Source: Polytrichum commune
Taxonomy: Eukaryota; Streptophyta; Polytrichopsida; Polytrichales; Polytrichaceae
Reading direction: 5' to 3'
Length of the DNA stretch: 64,000 nt
Assembly (NCBI GenBank): GCA_950295325.1
Contig: OX485808.1
Coordinates: forward strand, 44,523,609 to 44,587,608
Shown: positions 34,720 to 46,800 of the stretch, in pieces
Layout: every line of letters starts with the position of its first letter
Numbering within the stretch: the stretch's first letter is position 1
Notes under the pieces: generated by a model
Seen by the model: the letters and a program-made list of their open reading frames with translations, nothing else
The model's database searches: none
What the model was told of the DNA's origin: nothing
Program-made: the position numbers and the translations under genes

Positions 34720-37026
34720 ATTAATTAATATCCAATATGTCAACCCTCAATTAAACCATGTTATGCTTGGGTAAAGTGTTATTATTTACATAGACAATTT
34801 ATGTGAGGAAGCCCAACAAATGACAACCACAAAACTCAATTCAATAGGCATAAGATAATATAATCTTTGCTATTCAAACATGGGATTACAGGGGAACAAC
34901 ACACTTTGTAAAACACCGAATGGACAACGTGCTGCACATTTAGTATGTAGGTTAGTCTTGAGTAAGGCTAGACTTTTGTTGGAGTGAGGACTCCTTTGTA
35001 TACACAACAACTCAATCATGGAGTCGTCGATATTTTGGGGAATAAAGAGGGCTCAACTATTGGTGAATTGTGTGTAAGTCCAAGAGCATTGTATGAAGAA
35101 CATTGCTTGATCTAGAACAATGTTAATTGTGATTAACACAACAAGAACTAGGTGCAAAGTAAAGAATTTGTTCTAGTTCCACTTACACTAAAACATGTGA
35201 ACAATTGTTGTGACATGGACAATGGTATAAGTTAAAAAAAAGGGTGAATGTGAAATGATAGGCTGGAAGAGGAGATATATCCTTGAGTGCTAAAAGTACA
35301 TTAAAAAACTAAAGTTGATAGAGTTATCTACAAAGTAACCAAGATAAATTATAACTTTGAACTCCTCGACCGGGGTTTGGGAGAGTTACCGAGAAGTCAC
35401 CCGGCTTTTAGAGAGACCAAGAATAGGTTTTGTGACGGCAATGGCCTACCGCACTGCAAGCCCAAGTTGTCGCAATTGAATTCCATAAACAATAAAGTCA
35501 AGTTAAATACTACACCAACTTTAACTTTTTGAGAATTCAAGTGTGACAATGCTACATTATGCATTGGAGGAGGTGCAAAACCACAACAACAAACCCGGGG
35601 CTTCTCAATCCTCCAAAATCTTTCAAGTTGGAGGAGAACACAACAAAGCATGGATCACCCATGCTTTATTTCACACGCTTGGCAAAGGAAGTGCATGAGT
35701 CACCCAACTCTATAAATTTTAAAATCATAAATAAAAAATAAAAAATAAAATAATCATTTGTTTGACCTAACTTGAATGCACAACATTTCAATCATAATAC
35801 TCACTCTGATAAGAATTACTCTTCTAAAACATGTAAAATGGTTGGTGTGGTATGGAAAGTGGAATATTTGAGCAAGAAGTTTGAAGGTGTAGAGATAGGT
35901 GAGGATAGACAAGAACAATGATTGAAGTGTTGAAAGTTCACTACCCAAACTTTTGGATATTTTAAAGGAATGCTTAAATCACCCAAGTCTCGAATAAAAT
36001 CAAACATTATAAAAATTTATGCTCAACTTCTTCCAAACATGCAATAGCATTTTGATAAGAACACTCACTATATAAGCAAAGTTATTCTTGTAATACATGT
36101 GAAGTAGTTGATGTGACATGGAGAGTATACTAGACATTTGATTTACTAAGGCATTAAAATTGGTGTGCCATGTTAAATGGATTGGTCTTCACGACTTGTC
36201 ATATAGCACCAAGTGCTTACTCCATAATCAACCCTTTATTGCCCATGGGTGCATTCCAACGAACTTCAAAATTTCATACCACCCTTGATGTCAATTATCA
36301 CCAACACATTTTTATGATTGGCCACTTGTATGTGGAACCTAACTCCATTACGAAGACATAAGAATATAAGTCTATTTGTTTCAATAACGTTTGAGAAGAT
36401 CCTAAGGTTGCAAAGTTGAAGTTTCCAAGTAAGGGCAACTAGTGATACAATTGTTATTTTGTTTTTAATTTCTCTCTCTCTAGATTTGAGTGATGGGATG
36501 GTTGGGACCCTTGTTAATAATTAAGAATAAAGAATACATGTATATACAAACTTTAATTTTTAATTTGGAGCTCATATGTTTATTCTAGAGGTGATCAAAG
36601 TTCATTCATCGGATGATGAGTGTCCCCCACAATGAGCTTGAATGACATTTTTGAAGCATGTGTTGGTTTGGGGGTGTTGCCCGCACTACTAAAGATGGTT
36701 GAATTTATAATGAACAACACTCACATACAGAGAAAAATAATTTCCTTGTTCAAGTCTTAAGGACTCATTACAAACTTCAAAGTAAGTTCAAAACAACATC
36801 CTCTTGCAAGTTAAAACAAAATCAAAGCATACTTTACACCTATATCTATTCTTGAAACATAAAAGAATCTCCATGCTGAGTGGGGGCCTTAGATGACAAC
36901 ATGACGTGGCTCCACATTGACTTCTCTATATGAGCCCATGAGGCTGGCTGCCGTGGGCAATAAAAGGGTTAATGTGAGTCGATGATGAATAAAATAGTGT
37001 GGGCCACACTAGAGCAGATGTTGAAC
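34720..37026. other. Spacer, no gene seen
   Basis: Degenerate direct repeats with ACATGTNAANNNGTTGNTGTG motifs occur near 35,830 and 36,100. No coding region is supported. Confidence 0.35.
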
Positions 37027-37455
37027 TTACTTAGTGTAGTGAGACGTGGTAAGTAGACATGCAAAGATACGTGAGGTTGAGGATGGAGTTACGGCGGACA
37101 AAGAAGGAAGGGAGGGAGGGAGGCAGGAAGGAAGGAAGGAAGGAAGAGGCTCCAACTCCCTTACCCTGCGCTCGCTTCTCCTCCCTTCCCAAACTCTAAC
37201 CTCCGTCTGGATGCCAAGGCGATGGCTATGGCTCCGTTTTAGGTCACTCCCTCGCATTTTCGCACACTACTCCCTTCCTTCCTCTCCGACTCTCCGCATT
37301 GCCATTGCTGGCGCCGCCGCCGCTCCGGCGTCTAAGTGAGTCGAGTATTACCTTTCGTCTCATTGGGCTTCAACACAACATCCGATCCAGGAAGGACGGG
37401 CTTCAAATCCGTTGCGGTTGCGGTGGGGTAAGTTGTGAGGGAGGAAGAATAATAA
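37027..37455 (+). promoter_or_regulatory. Promoter/leader of the zinc-knuckle KH gene
   Basis: It contains a GGGA/GGAA repeat (37105-37146), then a C/T-rich GC-richer leader with GCGATGGCTATGG near 37,218, related to motifs in the other two leaders. The CDS ATG is at 37456. The transcription start is not determinable. Confidence 0.4.
37105..37146. repeat. (GGGA)n/(GGAA)n microsatellite
   Basis: A purine tetranucleotide run just upstream of the zinc-knuckle KH gene leader. Confidence 0.9.
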
Positions 37456-40400
37456 ATGGGAGACCAATTGGACGACGATCGAGACGAGGAGTGGTTCAAG
37501 CAGGTGTACGGCACGGAGTATACGGGGCCGCCGCGAGCGTCGTCCGCTCCTGCTCCTGCTCCTGCTGCTGTTGCTGGAGGGCCGGCGGTCAAGGGTGGAA
37601 GCAAGCGTCTGCCTACAGCCGTCAGTGATTCGGAAGAGGACGAGGGGCCGCCGCATGACCCCAATGCGGTTCCCACGGACTTCACCAGCCGCGAAGCCAA
37701 AGTGTGGGAGGCCAAAGCCAAGGCCGTGGAACGCAACTGGAAGCGCCGAAAGGAGGAGGAGTTGACCTGCCGTCTCTGCGGTGAGGCTGGTCACTTTGCA
37801 CAGGTTAGTGACCAGTGTTGTTGTGGTTGTTGTTCTTCATCATCATCATCGTTATCATCATGTTTTCTTTTTAAACTTCATCGTCAACGTCCGCCAACCC
37901 AGGACGAGGTGAGTGAACCTCCTCTCTCCTTCACCATCCGTCCCTGCGTGCCAATTGGAAACGAAGCGAGGCTAGGGTTAAGAAATTATTAATAATCCAG
38001 CCAAATAATTTCTTTATTATTGAATTGATTTCAAAATGGCTAACGCATACGTTGTAAATACCATACAAATTACTTCCAAATCCTCGGTCGGTGCTTGGGA
38101 TGATTGATTTTCGGGTAGTTATTTCTGTTACCCTCGTAATAATTTGAAGTTCCACAACGACAGAAAGGAGGAGTTGTCCTGCCGTCTTTGTGGTGAGGCT
38201 GTTCAGTGTCGATGATGATGATGATGTTTTGCTTTGAATTTGGTCTACCTAGGACGAGGTGAATGAACCTTGGAGTCCGGAGGTGGTAATTGGAAAGGGA
38301 TTAAAGGTAGGTTCCTGTGGGCTGGGGGTTAGAAAATTATTTGTCATCCAGCCAAAATCATTGATTGACGTGGTTTTAAAAGGGTTAATGCATATGTACT
38401 TGTTTTATTGTTTAATATGAAGAATGTGGTCACGCCGATGGGGGTCCTCAGCTGTTTCTGTTTACAATAGGTGACAATAATATGTGACAAGTCTCCAGAC
38501 AAGTACGCCCATGTTACAAAAATTCAGCGAGTCTCTTGATGGCATTTGGGAGGCCTGGATGGTAGATTGGATGAAGGTGATATTGAGAAATTTTCACGGA
38601 CTTAATAAGTTTAATTTGCATACGCACAGAAGCAACAGTTTGAGTGTTTGCCCAGACAGGGAAACTTTCTTGGGGATCTTTGCTTTTTTTTTAATCGACA
38701 CACAGAGCCAAGGTGCCACATATGCTCTTTGCGACCACTTTCAGTTCAGATGCAGTTGTGGTAAGTTTAGCAATGCGGATTTGTTTTAAAGAAGATGGGA
38801 TCAAATGCAGGGCTGTCCAACAACTTTAGGTGGTAATCGCAAGCCTGGAGAAGTGGTGGAGCGAATTCCGTTCCGGGATAAGCGACTGAAGCCTCGAATT
38901 ATAGGCACGGGTGGTGCCATTGTACAGGGCATTGAGAAGGACACAGGATGCCGGCTAAAGCTTGAAGATAATCTCACAGTTGGGAACGGGGCTTTCTTCG
39001 TGAAAATCACAGGGCCTGACAGAATGACAGTGAATAAGGGAATGACAGCCATCAACAGGCTGGTGGAGCAAGTGGAAGAGGAGTGGAAGCAACACAGTCA
39101 GGCTTCTGCTCGAAAATCTCAGCAGGGTGGAGAGCGGGAAAGAGGAGGCGCGTACCGTGGGGGAGGAGGGCCAACAGGGAACCCTATAATAGCGGTCCAG
39201 ACGCAGCACATTGCAGTGCAGAGGCAACAGCAGGATAATGTGACAGTAGGGGGTCCTGGTCGGAGGGGGAACCTGAGCACTCCTCCTGTGGATGAAGAGA
39301 AGCGCACGATTGAAATTATAGCATCACAGCTGGAGGCACGGAGGCACTGGGAAGCCACGTCTGGCTCTTCTCTGCAGACCCTGAATGGCTCATATAAAGA
39401 GGGTAAGTGGAGCCCTCAGCCTTAACTTAGTAATCCCTCGTATACAGACTCAGTTGAAGCAGAGTTAGTGCTATGAACATGAGTGGTTAGTTTCCTTTAT
39501 AGAACTGAGACGACCTATCCTTTTCTTGGGAAGCTACGACCTAGCTCCCTGGCTTGGTCCCTCCCAGGTAAGTCTCTGTTCATCCAATCCCCTTCCGAAT
39601 TTGTGTCAAGTCTGAGGATGGAAATCAATGCTTCAAGGCTCGGGTTCGAGTTGCCATTTGGGAGATACTGATGCAGAGGAGGTCACGAAGGACCTTCTGT
39701 CGGTAAGTGGCCATTTGTTCTCCTGTCTCTGGGTCCGACTTGACGGTATCCTCACATTGAAGTGATCTTCGCCGGACTCTAATTGGGGACATCCTCATGC
39801 CTTACACTCCATTTTTATGAAGGCCGCTCTGCTTCAGGAGCCGGGAGCTTGCCGCCGGCGCATCTGCTTGGTAAAGTAGACGGCAGGAGTACATATCATC
39901 CAGAAAGTGGGGTGCCATATCCTGTTCAAGCAGAGGAAGAGCTGCGAAGGGATGTCGAATATGATGCACAGAACTTGGATGAACTCGAACGTATGTTCCT
40001 GGAGGAGACCATTCAACTCACCAAGGATCAGAATACTGAGGAAGATAAGGAAAACATCCGGCACCGTGAGGTTTGTTCCTCTCCTGACTGGGTAGATGAC
40101 ACTTTCACTGAAGTAGTCGAGGATTATAACCAGTCATGTCTAGACTTCTCAACTTGGGTTTTTTGAATGTACAAGGTCTGCATAAGAACCTTTGGGGGCA
40201 TAAGGTTTCCACAGACTGGATCCTCATTGTCTTGCTACAGTGGTGGGTGTTCAAGAGGTCTCATGTCACTTTTTAGGAAGAGGGATACTGAGCGATGCTT
40301 TTCTTTAGTTTTGTATTCCAGTCTGATATTTAATGCAGCCAATCTGGTCCACTTGCAAGGTGTTTTTAAGAAGTATCTTACCTGTAATTGCTTATGGCTT

Positions 40401-40996
40401 TGAGGTGGATGTGCATGCAAACAACCTGCTCTCTCAGTATTTCATCCTATGTTTATAAGGTGGTTCTGAATTAATATTGAGTTCCCTTTCTGGGACAAAA
40501 TTTTCAGAGGTTGCGAGAGATACAGGAGCAGTATCAACAGAGAATGATAAAGCTGCGAGCAAAGCAAGCCCAACGGCGAGAAGAATTCTACCGCCATGAA
40601 GCTCAGATGCGTTACCAAAGCTCCTCAGCATTGGGCTATTCCCATCACCAATATGGAGTTGCTGGTGGTTCTGCATTGCCAGTCTCACCTGGCCGGCTTG
40701 CATCAGTGTACAACAATGACCCATTACCACAGTATGAGGGAAGCTATGATGGCAGCACCTATGACAAGGTGTACGAGCAGCAGGTCGTGACTGAGACCCT
40801 ACAACAGGCTTCTCTCCAAGTAAACCCACACGATGTGTATTCAGAGGTGGTGCCACACTCATCCAGGCCCTATAACAGGAAGCAGGGTTATGATAAGGTG
40901 GGATATGATACAAGTATGGGACATGACAAAGCTGATATGTATGATCCAAAGCTCTACTCATATGGTTCATCTGGCCGGTATCCTGCATACGGATGA
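37456..40996 (+). CDS. CCHC zinc-knuckle and KH-domain RNA-binding protein, 4 exons, 558 residues
   Basis: Exons 37456-37803, 38811-39402, 39823-40070 and 40508-40996 join in phase (1,677 nt, stop TGA at 40994), all with GT-AG introns. The N-terminus (EEWFKQVYGTEYTGP) leads into an Ala/Pro stretch and an acidic SDSEEDEG block. A CCHC zinc knuckle (C105, C108, H113, C118) is completed only across the first splice junction, which strongly supports that intron. A type I KH domain follows at about 131-198 with the GxxG loop GTGG at 148-151 (RIIGTGGAIVQGIEKDTG). After that come a Gln/Gly-rich linker and a charged coiled-coil-like helix about 360-440 (LDELERMFLEETIQL, RLREIQEQYQQRMIKL). The C-terminal tail is Tyr/Ser/His-rich and probably disordered. 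It likely binds single-stranded RNA in the nucleus. The domains are those of splicing factor SF1/BBP, but their order is reversed, so it is not SF1 itself. Confidence 0.88.
38163..38400 (+). pseudogene. Decayed second copy of the zinc-knuckle exon end, inside intron 1
   Basis: This segment repeats the end of exon 1 and the following intron (37748 to about 38,060). KEELSCRLCGEA is still readable against KEEELTCRLCGEA in the true exon. The shared GACGAGGTGAxTGAACCT and ATCCAGCCAAA blocks follow in the same order. The copy lacks the GHFA codons and the GT donor, and its frame is broken, so it is not a usable alternative exon. Confidence 0.75.
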
Positions 40997-41664
40997 CATC
41001 TTTGGAGGCGTGTGGATTTGTGAAACAGGGTTAATGGAAGAGACTTGCAGGGTCTATCACAAGTATGGCATCTGAAAGGGTGTCATGTTGGGCTGGTTTA
41101 TCTTCAATGACAAGCCACAATCTACATGGAGGTACAGAATTGGTAAACTTATTGTTGAAGGGATAGGGAGGTTTGGAAGAGATGCAGGTCTTTTAGTAGG
41201 AAAAGCGCTAGCGTCTCTAGAAATCATCAGGCATCCCTCACATTGAAACAAAGAGAAATCATGAGTAGACAACTGTGACAGGGTAGTATAGATTTTGCTG
41301 GTGGTCATCTCAACAGCATGTTCTTTGGATCTGTGCATACTTTTGGTAGTGAAGGGAGGGTGAAGAGAAGTTTTTGTAAGAGTAGAGCGAGATGACATAA
41401 AGACACACCAGTTGAGTATACATGGCTATGGTGAAAATATACTGCCCACCTTTTCGTTCTTGTTTTCTGCACTATGTGTGGTGGTTTCCAGCTGCCAGTG
41501 CTGTGCATAGTGGAGTGCATATTTTTGTGCCTGATTTTTGCTATTTTGAAGTTTGTGGAACCACTTATTGCTTTCCTTTAGCTTTGCAGGTCTGTCTCAA
41601 TTATGTGGGAATGTCTTAAATTCACACTCTTCGCCCCGACTAATCACTGCCTTATACTAATAAA
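40997..41664 (+). other. 3' untranslated region of the zinc-knuckle KH gene
   Basis: It runs from the TGA at 40994-40996 to a canonical AATAAA at 41659-41664. Small ORFs within it are not protein-like. Confidence 0.5.
41659..41664 (+). terminator. Polyadenylation signal AATAAA
   Basis: A canonical hexamer about 660 bp after the zinc-knuckle KH gene stop codon, where transcript-like sequence gives way to AT-rich spacer. Confidence 0.45.
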
Positions 41665-42396
41665 AGAACAACAAGAGATCCACATCATGACGAAAGTGAA
41701 GCATCCCCGGCCACATGGCTTAGGTGCAAACTTATGATTGCGTTGGTGCAAAGGAAATTAAGTAATGTTGAAGAAGTTTACTCTCATTATTTGTACCATG
41801 CACACAATCACCCTTTATTTGTCAAGCATCTAATAAGTGTTGTTGTTAGGGTTTAGGTTTAGGACCTACTCGGGATTCATTCTCCTACTCCCTGCATCCA
41901 ACAAGTAGACACATGTTAATTTAGATTATTTAGTTCCACTTGACTAAATAACTTGCAAAGCGGCACTTTCATCCCCGTGGTTCACACGGTTGCTTAAACG
42001 AGCCAATTATAAGAGATTGTTTCCCCCCTGCTTCTAGTGCTCCCCATTCAAATACCCCATGATCTCACATTACGACCCCCTAAAATCGTCCCGTCATTTA
42101 ATCCATCGCAGTAACAAACAGGAATCATTGATTAGAGTTTACATATGCTTGTCTAGTGTAATAGGATCAGGTTATGAGTGAAGTAGCATGACGATTGGCA
42201 TCTTCTCACTTTGAACAAACAGATGTTGAGAAATACTTACACTCAGCAAGATCGAAAGGAGGAACATAAGTTAGGTGGCATCAGAGTGTGAGTCCTCCTA
42301 AGCATGTGTTTAATGAGTATGATAAGTAAGAGTGGTGGTGGTTTGTGACACCGGAGATCCTTGTGCTTTGGGTGCACATTCAACGCGAGTGTATCG
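41665..42396. other. Short spacer between the KH gene and the VPS35L relic
   Basis: No coding signal was seen. A short TTAGGGTTTAGGTTTAGG run occurs near 41,850. Confidence 0.4.
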
Positions 42397-42640
42397 ATGG
42401 CTTCCCTCCTGCCAGGCTCACGATGGGATCACGAGCACGAGGAGCAGGGCGATGAATTCATTGCGGATCCGCTGGGCGCCTCCCTCTTCACGCCATCTCC
42501 ACCTGTTGAGCCCCCCCTCTCCCCTTTCGCCATCGCCAAATCCATCTCCCGCTTTGAAGCACATCGGCACCGTGACTCTTCCAGCGCCTCCTCGGGGGCC
42601 TGCATGCGACGCGCTGGTCCTCGTCGTCGCCTCCGAGTGG
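42397..42640 (+). pseudogene. Possible first exon of the VPS35L-like relic
   Basis: From ATG 42397 the frame reads MASLLPGSRWDHEHEEQGDE, then FIADPLGAS and a Pro/Ser-rich stretch. VPS35L proteins begin with a poorly conserved, low-complexity N-terminus that often includes a DPL motif. The GC-rich composition differs from surrounding spacer. The frame runs into repeat-derived sequence after about 42,640. The link to the downstream VPS35L blocks rests on position and weak similarity only. Confidence 0.3.
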
Positions 42641-42649
42641 AACTCCTAC

Positions 42650-43500
42650 AAAGCTTCTGTCATGCATCGCTTTGGCCTCCACTGATACCATCACTGTCAC
42701 TATTGTTAGTCTCCCAAAATCATCACCCATTTTTGCGCATTTTCTCTTTGGAGGCCATCGTCCATAGATAGCATTCAGCATAATAGGGTTGTGATTACCC
42801 TCCTCGATTCTAGAATTATCTAAGTTCATGAATTATCTGCTCACTGGGCGGTTGTGACTTTTGCTTGTACAAGTCTTTTGTCAGACTTCCACTAGCACCA
42901 TCACTGTCATTACCGCTAGTCATCACCAGCGTCCGGGGAGATTTTTGGACATAATCGGTCAAAATCCTAGTGTTTCCAAGTCCAACCGGTTACATGTTGT
43001 GATTTTTCGATTGTTCTTTATTAATCTGAAATACTTTCCATAGATTCCTTTAAAGTGATCGGTAATTTTCATGTAGTCTTGAACTTCAACCGGTTATTTC
43101 TTAAGCTCAACCGGTTCATCCGTAACTAGCGGTCAGTTCTCCCCATTCATTGGTCATCACAAAACCCTCGCACCCCTTTTGCACTCTTCTTCGATGGAGG
43201 TCATTGTCTATAGATAGCATTCAGCTTAATAGGGTGTGATTGTTATCCTTAGTTCAAGACATTTGCGTTCATAAAGATTTCTTTTCTCACTGGGCGGTCG
43301 TGAATATGCTCGTGCAAAGCTTTTGTCATGCATCGCTTCGGCTCCAATGGCACCATCATTGTCACTACTGTACTCATCAACAAAGCTTCGCACCATTTTT
43401 GCAGACTTTTCTTTCGAGAATGCCCATAGATAGCGTCTAGCTGAATAGGGTCGGGGGATTCAATGTTCAATTCATCAAGATTTCTCTCATCACTGGGCGG
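42650..43500. repeat. Three degenerate copies of a ~200-bp unit
   Basis: Copies start near 42650, 42869 and 43314. Shared words in order are a TTTGTCATGCATCGCTT-like start, ACCATCA.TGTCA, CATAGATAGC.TTCAGC..AATAGGGT and CACTGGGCGGT. The second copy is expanded by about 240 bp containing several CAACCGGTT words. The first copy overlaps the possible first exon of the VPS35L relic. Confidence 0.75.
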
Positions 43501-43804
43501 TTTGTAACTTGGCTTGGGTTTTGACCCGTTCTTGACATCTTGTCGAAGGAGCCAAAAGGTGAACCATCACTGTGAACTGCAGACTTTTTCCTTCCTTATT
43601 TCATTAATGCTCAATTCCAGACGCTTCGATACTTTCTTCGCATAAGGCAAGTCTGGTAGTGTAATAACCTGGATTGTAGATGCGTGCCAGAGTCAATTAT
43701 TCCATTTTCAAAGTCAGAGAAGCCTGTTTAGATGCAGGCGACATGGGTTATGTTACATTTGACACTCTGCTTATACTATGCCTTGGGACATAAAATAATC
43801 CGTC

Positions 43805-46800
43805 ACAGCCGCCCACTTGGAGCAACTGGAGGATTCCCACAAAGAAGCTCGTGACGAATTAAGATAATTTCGCAGCAAGAGTATGTTATGCGGCTTCGCG
43901 AACTCAATGGTGAGATTGCTCTTGCATGGCTCAACAACGAGCGTGTTTCAGCCCTTCCACTGACTATCAAGGTGAGTTTGTGGATGAATTACTTACGTCA
44001 GTGCCCTGTGTGTTCTCCATTCGTTGAGATGGGACTAAGAAGTTTCAGGGAAGCGCCATGTTTTGAGTGCAACAACTTTGAAAGTGCCAATGGGATATTG
44101 CACCCTTATCAAGCAATTGGCAGCTGGCGAGGCTGTTGGTGGACACAATCAGTTTCACAATTCTATCCGACACTCTTTATTCTGGTTACAGATGTCATGG
44201 ACACAGTTGGCAATCTGGTGTGAAATCGAATCCAGAAGAAAGCTGAGGAGGATGAATTTAACAATGTGGTGGCTTCATTGCCTGGTGATCCAAATAGGAC
44301 GATACCTAGAATTTTGTTCTATTCTTAGTGAGCTTGTAACTTGAGGTGCAGTAAATTCCTCAGTTTAATACATTGACCATCCTAATTAGTAAGGGAGGGC
44401 TAATAGTGAGTATGGGAGATTAGTGAAGGTGAATCTAAATTTCTTTATGCTATGAACTGAGTGTCACCACAGGAGCTAGGAAGCACTGTTCATCCCGGCA
44501 CTATTCACTGACAAGCATGTGTTTGCATGTAATTTTTTCTATCACTCTATGAGCACCTTAGAGCACACACTAATTTTCTTGAAATGTATGGTAAATGAGC
44601 ATGTAGTCATTAATTTACTATCACTCAATAATTTTTTTAGCCCTTACTAATTTTGAGACTTAGCAAACTAGTGTGTGTTTTGGAAATTAGTACCACACGC
44701 ATTAATTGGGATAATCAGTGTAGATTAAGCACCTCCAGCGACAAATGGTTCCATATCTTTATCCTCGGTATTACGCCGGTTAATCATCCACATAAGGCTT
44801 GATTCTGGTCACACCTGAAATTGAGGGCCCCTTACTGTCAAGGGCTTATAACACTTCTCAGTTGTCCCCATCCACATGACTTGGTAATCTGTTCCCCTAC
44901 AATACCTGGTGACACAAAGCAAATCCCCATGGAGGTCGCACATAGGCCTTTGGGTTCTTGAATTTAAGTTCAAGCAGAAAGCAGATTTGAATTATTAAAG
45001 GAACACTTCATTTCACTTATCTCTGTTGTATTAGGCAAGCTTAATACCTTGTGTAACGGCAACCGCATTGTTAACTTCAGTACGATGTGATGTGATTTCC
45101 AATTGGATTCCTAAGAAGTCTTGCATATCAGTGATATGATCCAAGACACATTGTGAGCGGTCCAGAGCATTATATCAAAATTGTTATGCCTAGTTCTCAA
45201 GTCAGTCAACACTTATAAGCAGGGGAACAGTCTATCTGGTAAATGAACGGATGCACAACAAGCGTTTTTTGAGATTGTTAGTCAATCTGGCCAATTCGTC
45301 GACAACGGTCAATGTGGAGTTCAACATTGTGGTTGAGCTTCATCAAGGGCCTGCCCAACTCAAAGAACATGGAGTTGTTTTAGTTGGTTATCTATCTGAA
45401 ACATGAATCTTCTCTGACATACTTGGACTCGTTTTCAGTGAATTTTACAGCTGATGTTGTCCGTTTAGAGGCGAAGGAAACTTGCAACAATACAAGACAC
45501 GTGAAATCCTTCCATGAATGTGAGTCATCTGGCAAATTTCCTGCTAGTCAGCAATGGCTGTCCTCTACAGCTCAATCTTGTGATTGCATTCGATACATAT
45601 ATTCTGGAAGTCGTGTATTAGAGAATAACGCCAACCCGGTTTTACATCATTTGCATGCTTCAGCCATGGAGATTTTTTCATTGCAGTTATCTAGAGATTG
45701 CAATATTACGGTGCACAATCTTTTTGGAGAAGGGACCCCTGTTCCAGCCTTCCAACGGTTGACCATGATGATGCGGCAATTGCCTGATCCTTTGGCTTCC
45801 GCCTACGCACATCTTTATTTAGCTCGTCTTGCTCAACTTTTGCTCCCACCAGATGCAGGTTGTCTCACTCACGAAAACACCTGCACTTGGTTTTGTCATT
45901 CTTTGAAGGTTGAAATTTGTCATAGAACTGGCTGGTGCGTTATTTGTCCCTGTGGACTAGAGAGTCTAAAAACGCAGCAGCCATGGGCTCCTCTCGATCA
46001 CTCTTCGCAATGAATCCTGGCTTGAACGGCCGAGTAGATGACTAATTTGTGGTGCTCTTCGCCAACTACACCATTTATTGTGGTAAGTGCGATTGAAAAA
46101 TAGTACAAACATTTATGTGTGTCAGCTATCTAGAGGCTGTAAAAATGATGTGTCATGATAGCATTGGAAAAAGTGAGCCGATTGTCACAGTATTTTCATA
46201 ACAGGGGAAACGCCCTCACAATTGGTGATGATTTATACTCTTCCCATAGTTGGTGCACCTTTTAACCAGTCCTCTCACTTGTAGGGTTTAGGGTTTGTAC
46301 AGGATCTCATATTCTGAAGAATTCTAGTGGCCTTTCAAGCGTTCCACAGCTATCAGCCTTGACTACAATACCAGAATCTCGAGGTCTGCTTCTGGCTTCC
46401 AGGTTCTTACCAGAATTTAGAATTGTACGTGCAATGTTTGTCACAACAGTGATCAGATTTAGTCCTACCTGTAGTTACTGGTGATAGGGACTGCTAGTAT
46501 CCTCCATGGAGATTCTTCTATGGGTGTCTTGTTCACAATTTGTATTTGATGTTGGACTATTTTCTACAGGTTACCTAATAAGGTCTACATGACTACCTGA
46601 TTCTTTTTTGGTGTGTAAACCATGGGGAGTTTGATAAGAACATCACCTCATGTGGGGTTGATCGTTGAATGCGCGCAATGCTTGTGTAGCCTGCGTTTGA
46701 GTGGATTGTTTAATAATTATTCAAGAATGAAAATGAGGTTCTGTATGGATGCATCTTGCCATTACATGAACCCCACAAATATCTGCATATAATGGAGGAT

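Noticed and set aside
37332-37794. Minus-strand ORFs opposite exon 1 of the zinc-knuckle KH gene
   Set aside because: The plus-strand reading gives a zinc knuckle completed by splicing. The antisense ORFs are GC-driven shadows.
43851-43874. A tiny intron to rescue the VPS35L frame at 43.86 kb
   Set aside because: It would be 24 nt, too short for a plant intron. A frameshift plus nonsense mutation explains the data better.
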